Both the position numbers and the translations under genes were made by a program. From Blumeriella jaapii (lineage: Eukaryota; Ascomycota; Leotiomycetes; Helotiales; Drepanopezizaceae), in NCBI GenBank assembly GCA_009599575.1, contig VWND01000014.1, forward strand, positions 310,001 to 374,000: DNA of 64,000 nucleotides, read 5' to 3'. Positions 32,931 through 42,593 of this stretch are shown here, one piece after another (the stretch's first letter is position 1; every line of letters starts with the position of its first letter). Under the pieces are notes generated by a model, which saw only the letters and a program-made list of their open reading frames with translations, had not been told where the DNA came from and ran no database searches.

Positions 32931-34450
32931 CGATCGGAATAAGCCGATTAACGACGAAAATAACTTTTTAATCGATAATTATAAAACCGAAGACTTTTAT
33001 TTTATCGCATATTATTTAATTACGTTATTTAAATTATTTAATATATTAAATTATTAGTTTAAATTATTTAAAAACCAGGCTTTCGATTATATTTTAGCCG
33101 ACAGAAAGCTGTACAAAATAAAAAATAATATATATTAAAAACGCTTAGTAATAAATAATAAAACCGATAAATTTCAAATTATAAAAAAAGCTTACGAAGA
33201 AATGTTTTATAAAAAAGCTGAAGCCATTTATTACCGAATCAAAAACGATTTTTGATAAAAAAAATGCTTCGAAGATTGCAAAGCTTTCGTTAAATTGCAT
33301 TTTTTATTAAAAACGAAAGCCTGGCCGAAAAAAAAACTTATTATATCCGACGTAATTTTTTAAAATCTGAAAAAAAATTAATCTCGATATTATACGCGTA
33401 TTAATCACCGATCGCGGCTATATATACTTCGTATTCGCTATTAACGACTTATTTAAATGGCTTGAAAAGCGACTTTTCCGAAACGCCATTTTCGAAGCTA
33501 TAGCGACTTTTTTTTAAAAAAACGTTATATATCGACACGGTTTGTTTAGCAAGCTAAACGTTAATAATAAACCCGAAAACAAAAGCGTTATCGAAATTTT
33601 TATAAAAAAATACAATATTTAACGCATTTAAATTTCAGCTTATAATTCGAAAAGCAACGGATTCGTTAAACAAAGCTATAGAAATATTTTCGACGGCCTA
33701 TCAAAAGCCATTCGAAAAAATTATAAGCGTTAATCGCGGAAATTCTCGGAAATGCTTTTTATTATACGCATATATATATACGCTTTTATTAAAATAATTT
33801 CATTTTTCATTTAATACGGCAGAAACGCTCGACTGCTTCTGAAAACAAAATAACCTGTATAAAAGTTTTATAACATAATTAAAATAAAAACGAAAGCGGA
33901 TCTATTAGTAATAAAATCTAAACAGTTAAATTACCGCGATATAAATATAAAAAAAATAATTCTAAAAAAAAAAAAGTATAAAAAAGCAGCTAAAAAAATC
34001 TAAAATAAAACCAAGGTTTTAAAAAAAATATTAATTAAAAAAAAAAATCTGATTTTAATTTACGACGTTTAGCGCGCTATTAATAAATCGGCCGATACTA
34101 AACTTAATTATAAATAGCTCGGACTTTACGAAATATACAAAGCCGAGTTAAATAAAAGCTATTATAAGCTTACGAAACTCGATAAAACAAAACTAAAAAC
34201 GTTCGCCGCCAATCGGTTAAAGCGGTTTTACAAAAAAAACTAGCAAATTTACTCTCTAAATTTTAATTTAAATAGCGATTCCGATTTTAGCGATTCCGAC
34301 GACGATTCCGATCAAAACGATTATACTTTTAAAAAAAAAAAACCTTTTGAAAAGGTCTGAAAACAGCCGAACGACGACCCCGCTGCTAAAAACACAATTC
34401 AAATCGTGATTCTATTTATAACCGAAAAAAAAAAAAATATATACAAAATT
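32931..34450 (+). pseudogene. pol: E2 copy 2 integrase remnant
   Basis: Zinc-domain remnant around 33,100..33,300 (YKADAIYYRIKND-type, CFEDCKAFVK) precedes the DDE core: ITDRGYIYFVFAINDLFKW (about 33400..33450), YRHGLFSKLNVNNKPENKS (33530..33590, second Asp changed) and ISAYNSKSNGFVKQ (33630..33680; the catalytic Glu reads as Lys). The C-terminus has LIYDVQRAINKSADTKLNYKWLGLYEIYKAE, the GPY/F-like module. An acidic SDSDFSDSDDDSD tail lies at 34270..34320. No chromodomain is seen. The site 33913..33917 is where the copia element sits in copy 1. Confidence 0.85.
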
Positions 34451-34985
34451 GTTTATTAATTGTTCTACTGTTTTTGTTGTTTATTGTTTTTTCTTTTTAT
34501 TATACGCTATTTTATTATTTTTATTTTTATATATATTATTTATTTTTGAAACCTTTTTTTATATTGTTTAGAACACCTATTATACTTTTTTTTGTTTGAT
34601 TATACTTTTGTTTACCAAAACAAAAGCTTTGTATATGCTTAAGCCGCATATCTAATATATTTATATTATTCGCATATTCTACGAAAACTATTTTTTATAT
34701 ATTTTATTATTTGCTATTTTCTGCATTGTTTATTTTTTTTCGTTATTTTAAACGGATGCCTGCTTAAACAGCTATAATCTATTGGAAAAACAGTATGCGG
34801 ATTCTCGTAATTTTTGGATACAAATACTTTATAATCTTCGTATTTTTTTTTATTTACTTTTTAACAAATATAACATATCTTTTTAATTAACAAACCCATC
34901 GACACCATATCGTTCCTTAAGCAAAGCGTTGCTAAATTTAGCAAATTTATTTTTAATTTATTTTAAAACGGAACTATTATACGCA
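34451..34985 (+). other. E2 spacer between integrase and ORF3
   Basis: T-rich, non-coding stretch also present in copy 1 at 4560..3990. It might hold a secondary promoter for ORF3, but I see no specific element. Confidence 0.5.
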
Positions 34986-37900
34986 ACTTTTTCGAATTTA
35001 AGCAAGTATATAATGCCGTCATCTCAAATTAACAAACAGCTTTCGTAAAAACATTTATAAAACAATTCGATATAATAACTAGAAATATCAACGAATTTCT
35101 ATTCGATTACGAAAGCTTCGTCAAAGCTAAATTCGTCCGCAAAAGCTTTGATTACGACAAATTCTTATTAAATTACAACAACGCTTCAAAAGCTTTCGCC
35201 GGAACAAAAAAGCTCGAAATAATAAAAAAAAAATAACCGACCGAATATTGCGCTTTTTATTAAATCAACGAAAAAAAAAAATTTAAAAATACGTTTTTAG
35301 CAAAATCACCGGTATTATTTTATTTCGACACCTCGCTCGCTTTTTCGAAATTATTACTTTTATTAAAAAAAAAATTTAAATATTAAACGCTTATATTTTT
35401 AAAACGCAAGCCCTAAAAGCCAATAACCCAAAAGCCCGCAGATTCACAAGCTTTTTTACGGCTGTTTGCAAACTGATCGACGACGCTATACAATCGCCAA
35501 AAAAAGTCTTAGTCGGCTGCGAAATTTTAAATTTAACCCTTTTTTAAAGCAAAAAACTAAGCGTCGCTAAATGCGATATTTTTATACCGAAAAAAAAAAA
35601 CGACGCTATTCCGATATTTTAAATCTACGACGACAAAAAAAACGAAAAAGCTAATATTATCCTCGTTTAATTCGAAAAAATATACGCGGTAGCAACTAAT
35701 ATTTTCAAAACAGCTAAAACAATTCGACGATTTTTACTTTTAATTATCGAAAACGAATCCGAAAACGAAACCAAAAGCGTAATAACAAACAACCGCTTAT
35801 TCGAATATAAAAAATTTATTATATTTGTAAAAACGATTCCGGAAAAAGTAAAAACAAAAAACGTAGAAAAGCGCGCCGATATTTTCGAAATTTTTTTTAT
35901 TTGAAAAAAAAAATTATTCACGTCGCTAACAAAAAAAGCACCGCGAATAAAAACAGCCGGAAATCAACGCCGAATTATAAGTTTTAAACTAATTAATAGA
36001 AAACGCGACGACTCTACAAAATCAAACTTAAAAAACCTTAACACCTCGAAAAAAAAAAATTTAAACGATTTTAAATCTGATTTTTCGAAATTAAATACGC
36101 AAATACCAAAAACGCTTACTGCGTTTAAAAACGTCGAACCGCTAATATTTTAAACTTTAATAAAAGCATTTAAGATTTCGATTATTGCGCGATTCGACCG
36201 AAAAAGCTTAAAAAAAAATATCGAAATTATCGCGAAAAAAATCATATAAAAAGCACAAAATCAAATTATTTTGCTTAAAACTTTCGCTTTCGACGACGAA
36301 ACAATTTAAAAATTTTATTTCGACATTTTTATATAAAAATCAAATAAATCCGTTAGCTTTTTCCTTTTTGCATCGAACGAAAACTAAATCAAGCTTTTTT
36401 CGAAAAATTACAAATATAATACGCTAAAGCAAATAAAAAAAACTTTTAAAAATAATAACCCGTTTTTATTCGAGTTTTTTTTCGCTGAAAAACTCCGATT
36501 TTTTAATTTCGTTTTTACGAATAACGTTAACGCTAAAAAAAACGGCAAATTTTGCTATTTTTATATACGCTGTTACGCGGCGTATTGCGATTTAATTACA
36601 AAAAAAATCGACGTTATCGGCTTCGCTAATCGATTCGCTGCTATTAAAAATTCGAATTACGACGTGTTCGAAATTGATTTTAATAACCAGTTTATATTTC
36701 GACGAAAAACTGCGAAAATTACCTAAGCACGTGCTAAAGCTTATTTGGGCTACGCAAATTTTAAAGCAAATTCTAAAGCATTTAGCGCGATTACAAAGCT
36801 CGATTAAAACGTAGAAAAATGAAAGCAACGAATATTTCCAAAAGCCGATTTTTCTGGTTTTTCGACCGAAAATATATTTTAAAATCTATCTGAATTAAAC
36901 TGCGAATTCGTTAATTACGTAAGATTTTATAACGAAAAAAACAAACCACTGCTGTATTTTATAAAAAAAAAGATAGCTATATACAAATACTATTTCCGAT
37001 TGGTTAAAATCTAAAAAGCATTTACAATTTTCTTCGCTAATATATTTTACAATCTTATTTAATAAGCTTTTAAAATGCATCCCGGCCTTTATTTCGCTGC
37101 TTTAATTATTCGAAATTCCGAAAACTGCCGCTTCGTAGTTTATTTTAACGTTTCGATCGCTTTAGGCTTCGCTAATTCCGACCGTATTATAATCACAAAA
37201 TTCGATATCGCCGATTTTTAAAAAAAGAAAAAAATCGAAAACTTTATCGACGCTATCCTCGATTATTACGTTTTGTCTGTTTTCGCATACAACTCGAAAA
37301 TAATCGAAGCTTACCTGCAATTATACTACGACGCAAAGCTAACTAAAACCATTTAAAAAAGCCCAGCTTTCTTGTATTTCAGCGCGTCTAAAGCAGTGGC
37401 CTCGGCTATTTCATCGGATTACGAAACCGAAAGCTACGAAATAAAAAATAAAATAACTTTTGTTAGCTTTTCGATTAAGCAAAAAGTTTTCGTTAAATTC
37501 AAAATTCAAAAAACCGACGGCGTAATACTAATTTATTCGAATAATTACACAGCGCAAAAATATAAAAATTATTTCGAAAACGATAATCCGATAAGCAATT
37601 TAATATTGTTTATACTGCGGCGAAAGCAATCACAGCACTTTCGGTAATCGCGATTACAAACGATTATTTCCGAATTATTTCGTAAAATAATTTTTTTTAC
37701 AGGCCTCGGAATCTTTTCAAAAGCATTCGTCGGTAAATAATCGTAATCCGATCCATTAATTTTACGCGAAATAAAAGCGTTAATCGGTTTTAATTACGAC
37801 GAACTAATCGATTATTTTTACGATTTCAATATAAGATTTTTCAACGCCTTTTGCAAAGCGTAAAACCACGTATAAAAACTAAAATTTATTATTTACGAAA

Positions 37901-38158
37901 AAAAGTCGTAGAAAACATTCGTCGCGGCGATATTTAATAATATTATCGACGAAAAAGCTATCAGAACGTTTGTAAATCTAAACGATACCTCGATTAATAT
38001 TTTATCGAACCATTTTTTAAAAAAGCAAAATAAACAAAATAATTCAAACGATAAGCGAAACGCTATTTCTCCGCAGAAACCAATAGCAAAAAGGCCAAAA
38101 ACGAATTAAAAAACCGAAAAAATATAAAATTAAAAAGTTCGGTTTTTAATTAATTGGT
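34986..38158 (+). pseudogene. E2 ORF3: long unassigned ORF between integrase and 3' LTR
   Basis: From about 35000 one frame runs (LFDYESFVKAKFVRKSFDYD...) to a poly-A frameshift near 35280. A second frame then continues in phase to 38158 (about 960 codons), broken only by codons that single C-to-T or G-to-A changes would make from Gln, Arg or Trp. Readable segments include VLVGCEILNL, FCYFYIRCYAAYCDL, NYDVFEIDFNNQF and ARAKAYLGYANF. Further on are NCEFVNYVRFYNEKNKPLLYF, HPGLYFAALIIRNSE and a 91-codon uninterrupted part 37372..37647 ending LILFILRRKQSQHFR. I recognise no domain, signal peptide or clear membrane helix. It is a third ORF of the element, or a gene captured by it. One 33 bp palindrome lies inside at 35916..35948. 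Confidence 0.6.
35916..35948 (+). repeat. 33 bp near-palindrome in E2 ORF3, locus 4
   Basis: Arms ATTCACGTCGCTA and AAGCACCGCGAAT; read FTSLTKKAPRI, same phase as the other E2 loci. Confidence 0.82.
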
Positions 38159-38255
38159 TTTTAAATTATATAAAATAAATTAAATTGCATTTATTAAAAT
38201 TATATTTTTCGTTAGTCGTAATCAAAAACGATTACGTATATTATTTAAAACAGAA
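38159..38255 (+). other. E2 copy 2 3' untranslated end
   Basis: Short A+T-rich tail before the 3' LTR; the expected polypurine tract is no longer clear. Confidence 0.5.
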
Positions 38256-38523
38256 TGTAAAACGGTAATATTTTATATTAATAAAAATTGGTAGTTTTAG
38301 CTAAAATCGAGGCATAGACCCTTTCGAAACCCTTTGCCACTGACTATCTTTAACAGGTATAAAAGCAAAGCACCTTTTTAGATAATACCATAAGCACGCA
38401 ATCCAATTCATATTTTTATTCATTCTTCTTTTTTTTTTTTTCAGTCTTTTCTAGGGATTTCCTAGACTATCTTACCCACCGACATATGGCCGTATCAGTC
38501 TGGTTTTCCTACCTACTTTTACA
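38256..38523 (+). repeat. E2 copy 2 3' LTR
   Basis: 268 bp, starts TGTAAAACGG and ends TACTTTTACA; TATAAAAG at 38358..38365. Followed by ATAG. Confidence 0.94.
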
Positions 38524-38527
38524 ATAG

Positions 38528-40916
38528 ATTTAAAAAAAGTTTCCGTAGTCGCTTATTGGAAGTTTTTTACTATTGTAAAAGATATATAAAGCTTTTTTGG
38601 TTTTTGTAATTTTTACCGACGTTTTATTCGAAACTACGGTATAATTGTAAAGCTTTTGGTCCATTTGATTAAGACTAACGTTTTTTTTAATTTTATTTTT
38701 AAATATTAGAAGAGTTTCGATTTTTTTATATTAGCTTTTATTATTGCATCAGTTTTATAATATTATAGGCAAGATCTTTTTTGCATATTAAAAACTAACG
38801 CTTCCGACGGCGTAGTAGCTTTTGTGCTTTTGCAATTTTATAGCGACGATTGGCTTCCGGTCGCTTATTTTAATAAAACTATGGTTTTCGCAGAGTTAAA
38901 CTACGTCGTATACGATAAAAAAATGCTCGCAATCGTAAGATTTTTAAGCAATTTTCGTATTGAATTGGCTAGTTTAGTTTATTAGATTAAAATAATTATT
39001 AATTATAAAATTTTGGAATATTTTATAATTTTTAAATTTTTAAACGCTTAATAAGCACGCTGGGCCGAGCTTTTCGCCGATTATAATTTTTTTATTACGT
39101 ACAGACCAAGTAAACATAATTTTTTGGCTAACGTATTAATACGTCGTACGAGCGAATTCGATCGCTAAAACTTTTTTAAACGCATTTAGCGCTTGCAAAT
39201 ATTTTTTCGAGCCGATCAGATTAATCACCGCTTTTTAATTAAAAAACTTCGATTTTTTACGGCTTTCGAAACAGCTGTTTTTATTATTAAAATAGCTGAT
39301 TTTTTTTCCGCATTTCGTGTCGTTGATTAGCTTTTCCACGCTAATCGCATAGCTAGCAGCCTGATAGCTTTCCGAAAAAAAGCTGTATAAAACGCTACAA
39401 AAAGAAACGACGCTAATAATATTTCGTATATATTTAAACGCGACCTGCTGTTATATTACGGTCGCTTGATAGTATTAAACGTCGATTATTTTCGCTTAGT
39501 TTTTATACGAAAAGTATACGACCAGATTTTTACCGCTTATTTTAACGTTCGCAAAACTACGCAATTGCTTTCGGATTAATATTATTAGCGAGGTATAACA
39601 GCTTTCGTAAAATAATATTATTGTAATTGCTACGCTTATCGAAGAAGTTCTGTTTTAAAAAATAAGCGCTCCGGCTTTTTTTAGCTTTTTTTTGTTTTTA
39701 ACCATTTTTGAAAGTATATTATAATGGACTTTTGCAGCTTTAATAAAAACAAATACGGTTACGATAACGTGTTCGTAATAATAAATCGCTTTTTTAAGTA
39801 AGCTATTTCGATTTTTTACTATAAAAATATCGACGTTCGAAGCTTTGTTAAATTGTATATATTTTACGTGTATAAGTATTTTAGTTTTTTAAAAAGTATT
39901 ATTAGCGATCGTGGCCCTTAATATTAATTTATTTTTTAATTTGAATTAAACAAAATATTTAGTACGTAATTAAAACTTTCGACAGCCGTTTATTTTAAAA
40001 CCGATAGTTAGACCGAAATTTACAATTAATATTTGCAAAAACATTTCCGACTTTTCGTAAACTTTTATTAAAACGATTGAAGCGAATTTTTTTTAATAAT
40101 AGATTTCGTTCAAATGGTTTTTTTTTACGAGAATTTAAATAGCTTTTCATTTTTTAAAATTGTATACGGTTATATTTTTTATATTAATTGAAATTAAAAG
40201 CTCGATATTTTTCTTTTTTTTAATTTTTTATATAAGTTAAACGCAAACGAAGCTCGTGCGTACGCTCGCCGCTATTACGACGCTTAAAACTTCGCCAAAT
40301 CGCATTTTTAATAAATTTACGATAAAATGAAAAAAAGCGCGAATAAGTTTCGCCGCGCGATCGATTTTAACGTTAGCGATTACGTATGGCTCGATATGCG
40401 TTTATTTCCGACCTTCCGGTTCTTTCGCAAATTCGATAATTTTATAAACGGCTTTTTTAAAATTGTAGCTAAAATTTTCGATAACGCTTTTAAATTAAAC
40501 CTTTTTAATATTATAAACGTATATTTAGTTTTTCACGCTAATCGACTGCGTAAAGCAGCTGACGACGCGCTTTTAAATTAAATTAACTCAGCTTTTAAAT
40601 TTATTAATATAATTGATAAGCTTGAATACGAAATCGAAAAATTAATCGCTTATCGAGTGCAGCGAAAAATCTTTTAGTATAAAGCTTTTTAAATAGGCTT
40701 AAATAAAGATTTTACGTGGTATTCCGCGTTTGATTTTATATATGCTTTTTTGAAAATGCGCGATTTTTATTTGGCGTATAAAAAGCTTTCCGGTCTTTTT
40801 GCAAAACTTGTAGATTGGCTGAAGGCGTATTCCGAAGGTTTGGATTCGTACGATTATTTGGATAGCGACGTATTAATGGATAAAAGCTCGAGGACGCGCT
40901 TTTTTCGGACGGGTAG
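38528..40916 (+). pseudogene. pol: E1-C pol remnant, second part: RNase H, integrase, chromodomain
   Basis: This continues the RT broken at 27249. RNase H lies at about 38790..39130 (TNASDGVVAFVL, SDDWLPVAYF-type). The integrase zinc domain is at about 39370..39600 (FKRDLLLYYGRL) and the core runs through SDRGP (39905) to about 40140. The GPY/F-like part is open at 40327..40581 (FRRAIDFNVSDYVWLDMRLFP, YLVFHANRLRKAADD). The chromodomain and tail are open at 40750..40910 (MRDFYLAYKKL, WLKAYSEGLDSYDYLDSD), ending RFFRTG next to the polypurine tract and LTR. Confidence 0.88.
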
Positions 40917-41186
40917 TATAACGATTTATTTTATTGCTATCTTTCGTGTTATTTCAGCAACTACGTATAGCTGCAAGCTCCCTGGTTTTTTGGTGGGTCT
41001 TTCCATCAATTGTGGAAATTATTTATATATATAAGACTTTTTTTTTTTAGCAATTTTTGCTTTTTGCAGTTATTAATTCTAAGTGAATATTTTTGTTACA
41101 GAACCAAAGGCTCGTTTTTTTATATCATATGAACACGGCGACCAGTTGACTGATTTCCCAGCCCTTCGACTGATTAGATCGTTATA
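40917..41186 (+). repeat. E1-C 3' LTR
   Basis: 270 bp, same length as its 5' partner; begins TATAACG (TG to TA) and ends ATCGTTATA. Followed by the GCAGT duplication (41187..41191). Confidence 0.94.
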
Positions 41187-41296
41187 GCAGTAGATTGAGG
41201 GATTCGTTTTCGAACTGGTCGTTTGGAAGATTCAGAAGGTGGTTGCTTATTTGAATTATCGATTATATTAAGCTGAAAGGCTATCGCGGCGAGGGC
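41187..41296 (-). mobile_element. E1-B segment 2 (linker fragment between two insertions)
   Basis: About 110 bp of E1-B linker are left between E1-C and E1-D. It begins with the GCAGT duplication and ends with AGGGC, the left duplication of E1-D. The sequence matches E1-D at 45989..46092 and is notably less mutated (GATTGAGGGATTCG where others read GATTAAAAAACTCG). Confidence 0.9.
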
Positions 41297-41316
41297 TGTG
41301 ACGATCTAATCAGTCG

Positions 41317-41334
41317 TAGTAGTAGTAGTAGTAG
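41317..41334 (+). repeat. (TAG)6 microsatellite at the insert end
   Basis: Six TAG units directly after the duplicated target; read on the minus strand they form a (CTA)6 tail, as left by some LINE/SINE insertions. Confidence 0.85.
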
Positions 41335-41546
41335 TATTGATTAACGTCTAGCGGAGGGCAGCCATAACTCGGTCTGCCTTCCTAGGACCTCCCAGGGGAT
41401 ACGGAAACGTGCTAAGCTAAGGATTTATATACAAAGTACAACCCCGAAAGCAGTTCGTATTAATACAGCTACTGCTGCTATCGATTACGCCCTTCGCCGT
41501 CCTTTGCGATGGTCCGTCAATAAAAAAAAAGGTATAAGCGTAAAGC

Positions 41547-41564
41547 TTTGGGTTTAAACCCAAA
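41547..41564. repeat. 18 bp perfect palindrome
   Basis: TTTGGGTTTAAACCCAAA; followed at 41584..41595 by another perfect palindrome GTCAAATTTGAC. Both lie in the non-coding half of the insert. Confidence 0.8.
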
Positions 41565-41713
41565 AATTATGCAAACGGCACCGGTCAAATTTGACTTGTC
41601 AATTGCGTGTTTATAAAACGCAAACGTGGTATAACTAATAGGCCTAAAAGGAAAATAAAAACAAAACAACAAAAAGGCAGAAACTAAAAACCAAAAAGCT
41701 TTTAATATTTTTG

Positions 41714-41829
41714 AAGATTACAAAGTATATACGTATTAAAAAAGTAAAAACCACGATTAAGGAAAAGCTTTTTTAATACGCATATCCCGGGTTTTTGATC
41801 CCGCGGTATCGCAGCTTTTTTGTAATCTT
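41714..41829. repeat. Nested inverted repeats in the insert
   Basis: Outer arms AAGATTACAAA (41714..41724) and TTTGTAATCTT (41819..41829) enclose inner perfect 13 bp arms CGTATTAAAAAAG (41732..41744) and CTTTTTTAATACG (41768..41780). The arms can form a stem with an internal loop. Confidence 0.75.
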
Positions 41830-42332
41830 GAAAAGCATTTTCAGAACTTCGAGTTGGCGGCGCCGAGTTGTTTCTCGAGCGTTTGTTTTATACGCGATTG
41901 CGTATATTCCATCGGCATTCTTTTTTCCGTCAAATATGCTATCGAGTCGGTTATATTCGGTAAGAACGGTTATTCGAAAGCGCTGTACCGGGTTTTCGAT
42001 AATCGGGCTGTCGATTTTTATTTTCCGCCTTTTCCTTTTAATACAATCCTTCTGGAATTTTCAGTAGGTATGCCCTCGTCAGGTAAATCGTAGTATTATG
42101 CGTAATCGTAAAAATGGCCCGGATCGCCGGTAAGGAAAATCTCTTCGAAGTCGCCACGTGTCGATTGCTTAATTTTGGCTTTTCCGACACTTTTCGAATG
42201 CAACGACGCCCTTTTGCCTCGGGAGAAAAGCGTCGATTGCAGTCGAAAGGGCGGAAGGTTCGTACCAGGCACCACGTACAGGTATTGAGTCTAGCCCGCG
42301 AGGTCGTCGTCGACCTCGCACCCCGAGGGGCG
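41773..42332 (-). pseudogene. Unrecognised coding remnant in the insert
   Basis: The minus-strand frame from 42332 to the TAA at 42018 gives about 105 codons with two internal stops. Segments include GCEVDDDLAG, LYVVPGTNLPPFRLQS, RGDFEEIFLTGDPGHFYDYA and YYDLPDEGIPTENSRRIVL. An overlapping frame then gives about 86 more codons (KIDSPIIENPVQRFRITVL, YNRLDSIFDGKKNADG, ETTRRRQLEVLKMLFKI) to the TAA at 41773..41775. The composition is protein-like, and one frameshift near 42030 would join the two frames. The frame is already open at the insert's edge, fitting a 5'-truncated copy of a longer gene. I recognise no family. Confidence 0.5.
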
Positions 42333-42333
42333 G
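42328..42333. other. Right boundary of the insert
   Basis: GGGCGG, then the second 15-base target copy. A perfect 9 bp hairpin GCGAGGTCG/CGACCTCGC with a TCGT loop (42299..42320) lies just inside. Confidence 0.6.
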
Positions 42334-42593
42334 CGATCTAATCAGTCGAAGGGCTGAAAGATCAGTTAACTGGTCGCCGTGTTTATATAATATAAAAAAA
42401 CGAGCCTTTGGTTTTGTAACAAAGATATTTACTTAGAATTAACAATTGCAAAAGGCAGAAGTTGCTAAGGAAAAAGAATTTTATATATATGATAGTTTTT
42501 ATAATTGATAGGAGACCCACCAGGAAACCAGGAAGCTTGCAATTATACGTAATTGCTGGAATAATACGAGGGGCAAACGAATGAATCGTTATA

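Larger units (their letters stand above)
27250..38523 (+). mobile_element. E2 copy 2: complete 11.3 kb Ty3/gypsy-type element with extra ORF3
   Basis: LTRs of 267 bp (27250..27516) and 268 bp (38256..38523) with 7 bp inverted ends TGTAAAA/TTTTACA bound the element, flanked by ATAG. Coding order is gag, protease, RT, RNase H, integrase and a long downstream ORF3. Integrase after RT places it with Ty3/gypsy. No element is nested within it, so it serves as the empty-site reference for copy 1. Confidence 0.94.
23492..41186 (+). mobile_element. E1-C: full-length Ty3/gypsy element interrupted by E2 copy 2
   Basis: The element consists of 23492..27249 and 38524..41186, about 6.4 kb without E2. Both LTRs are 270 bp. 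It is inserted in E1-B with a GCAGT duplication and is itself split in the region after RT by E2 copy 2 with an ATAG duplication. Coding order is gag, protease, RT, RNase H, integrase, chromodomain. Confidence 0.95.
41317..42333 (-). mobile_element. 1,017 bp non-LTR-like insertion with (TAG)6 end
   Basis: The insertion sits in the E1-D LTR with a 15 bp duplication. Its left end is (TAG)6 (on the minus strand a (CTA)6 3' tail), and its right end begins inside a degraded minus-strand reading frame. A long variable duplication, a simple-repeat tail and an apparently truncated 5' end are the marks of target-primed (LINE-mediated) insertion. Base composition is much less A+T-biased than the surrounding elements, so it was single-copy or arrived after most RIP. 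No reverse transcriptase motif is visible in what remains. No second copy is in the window. Confidence 0.75.
41297..42593 (-). repeat. E1-D 3' LTR, interrupted
   Basis: Outer 20 bases (41297..41316) and inner 245 bases (42349..42593) make 265 bp, exactly the length of the 5' LTR. The 15-base CGATCTAATCAGTCG is present at both break points (41302..41316 and 42334..42348). Confidence 0.93.

Noticed and set aside
41791..41816. GGGTTTTTGATCCC resembling a tRNA B box, and a GGTACGAACC box near 42260
   Set aside because: No cloverleaf and no properly spaced A box; not enough for a tRNA or tRNA-derived SINE call.
41795..42341. Plus-strand ORFs of 75-90 codons in the 1 kb insert
   Set aside because: They oppose the frame that looks protein-like and overlap each other; one runs into the E1 LTR.
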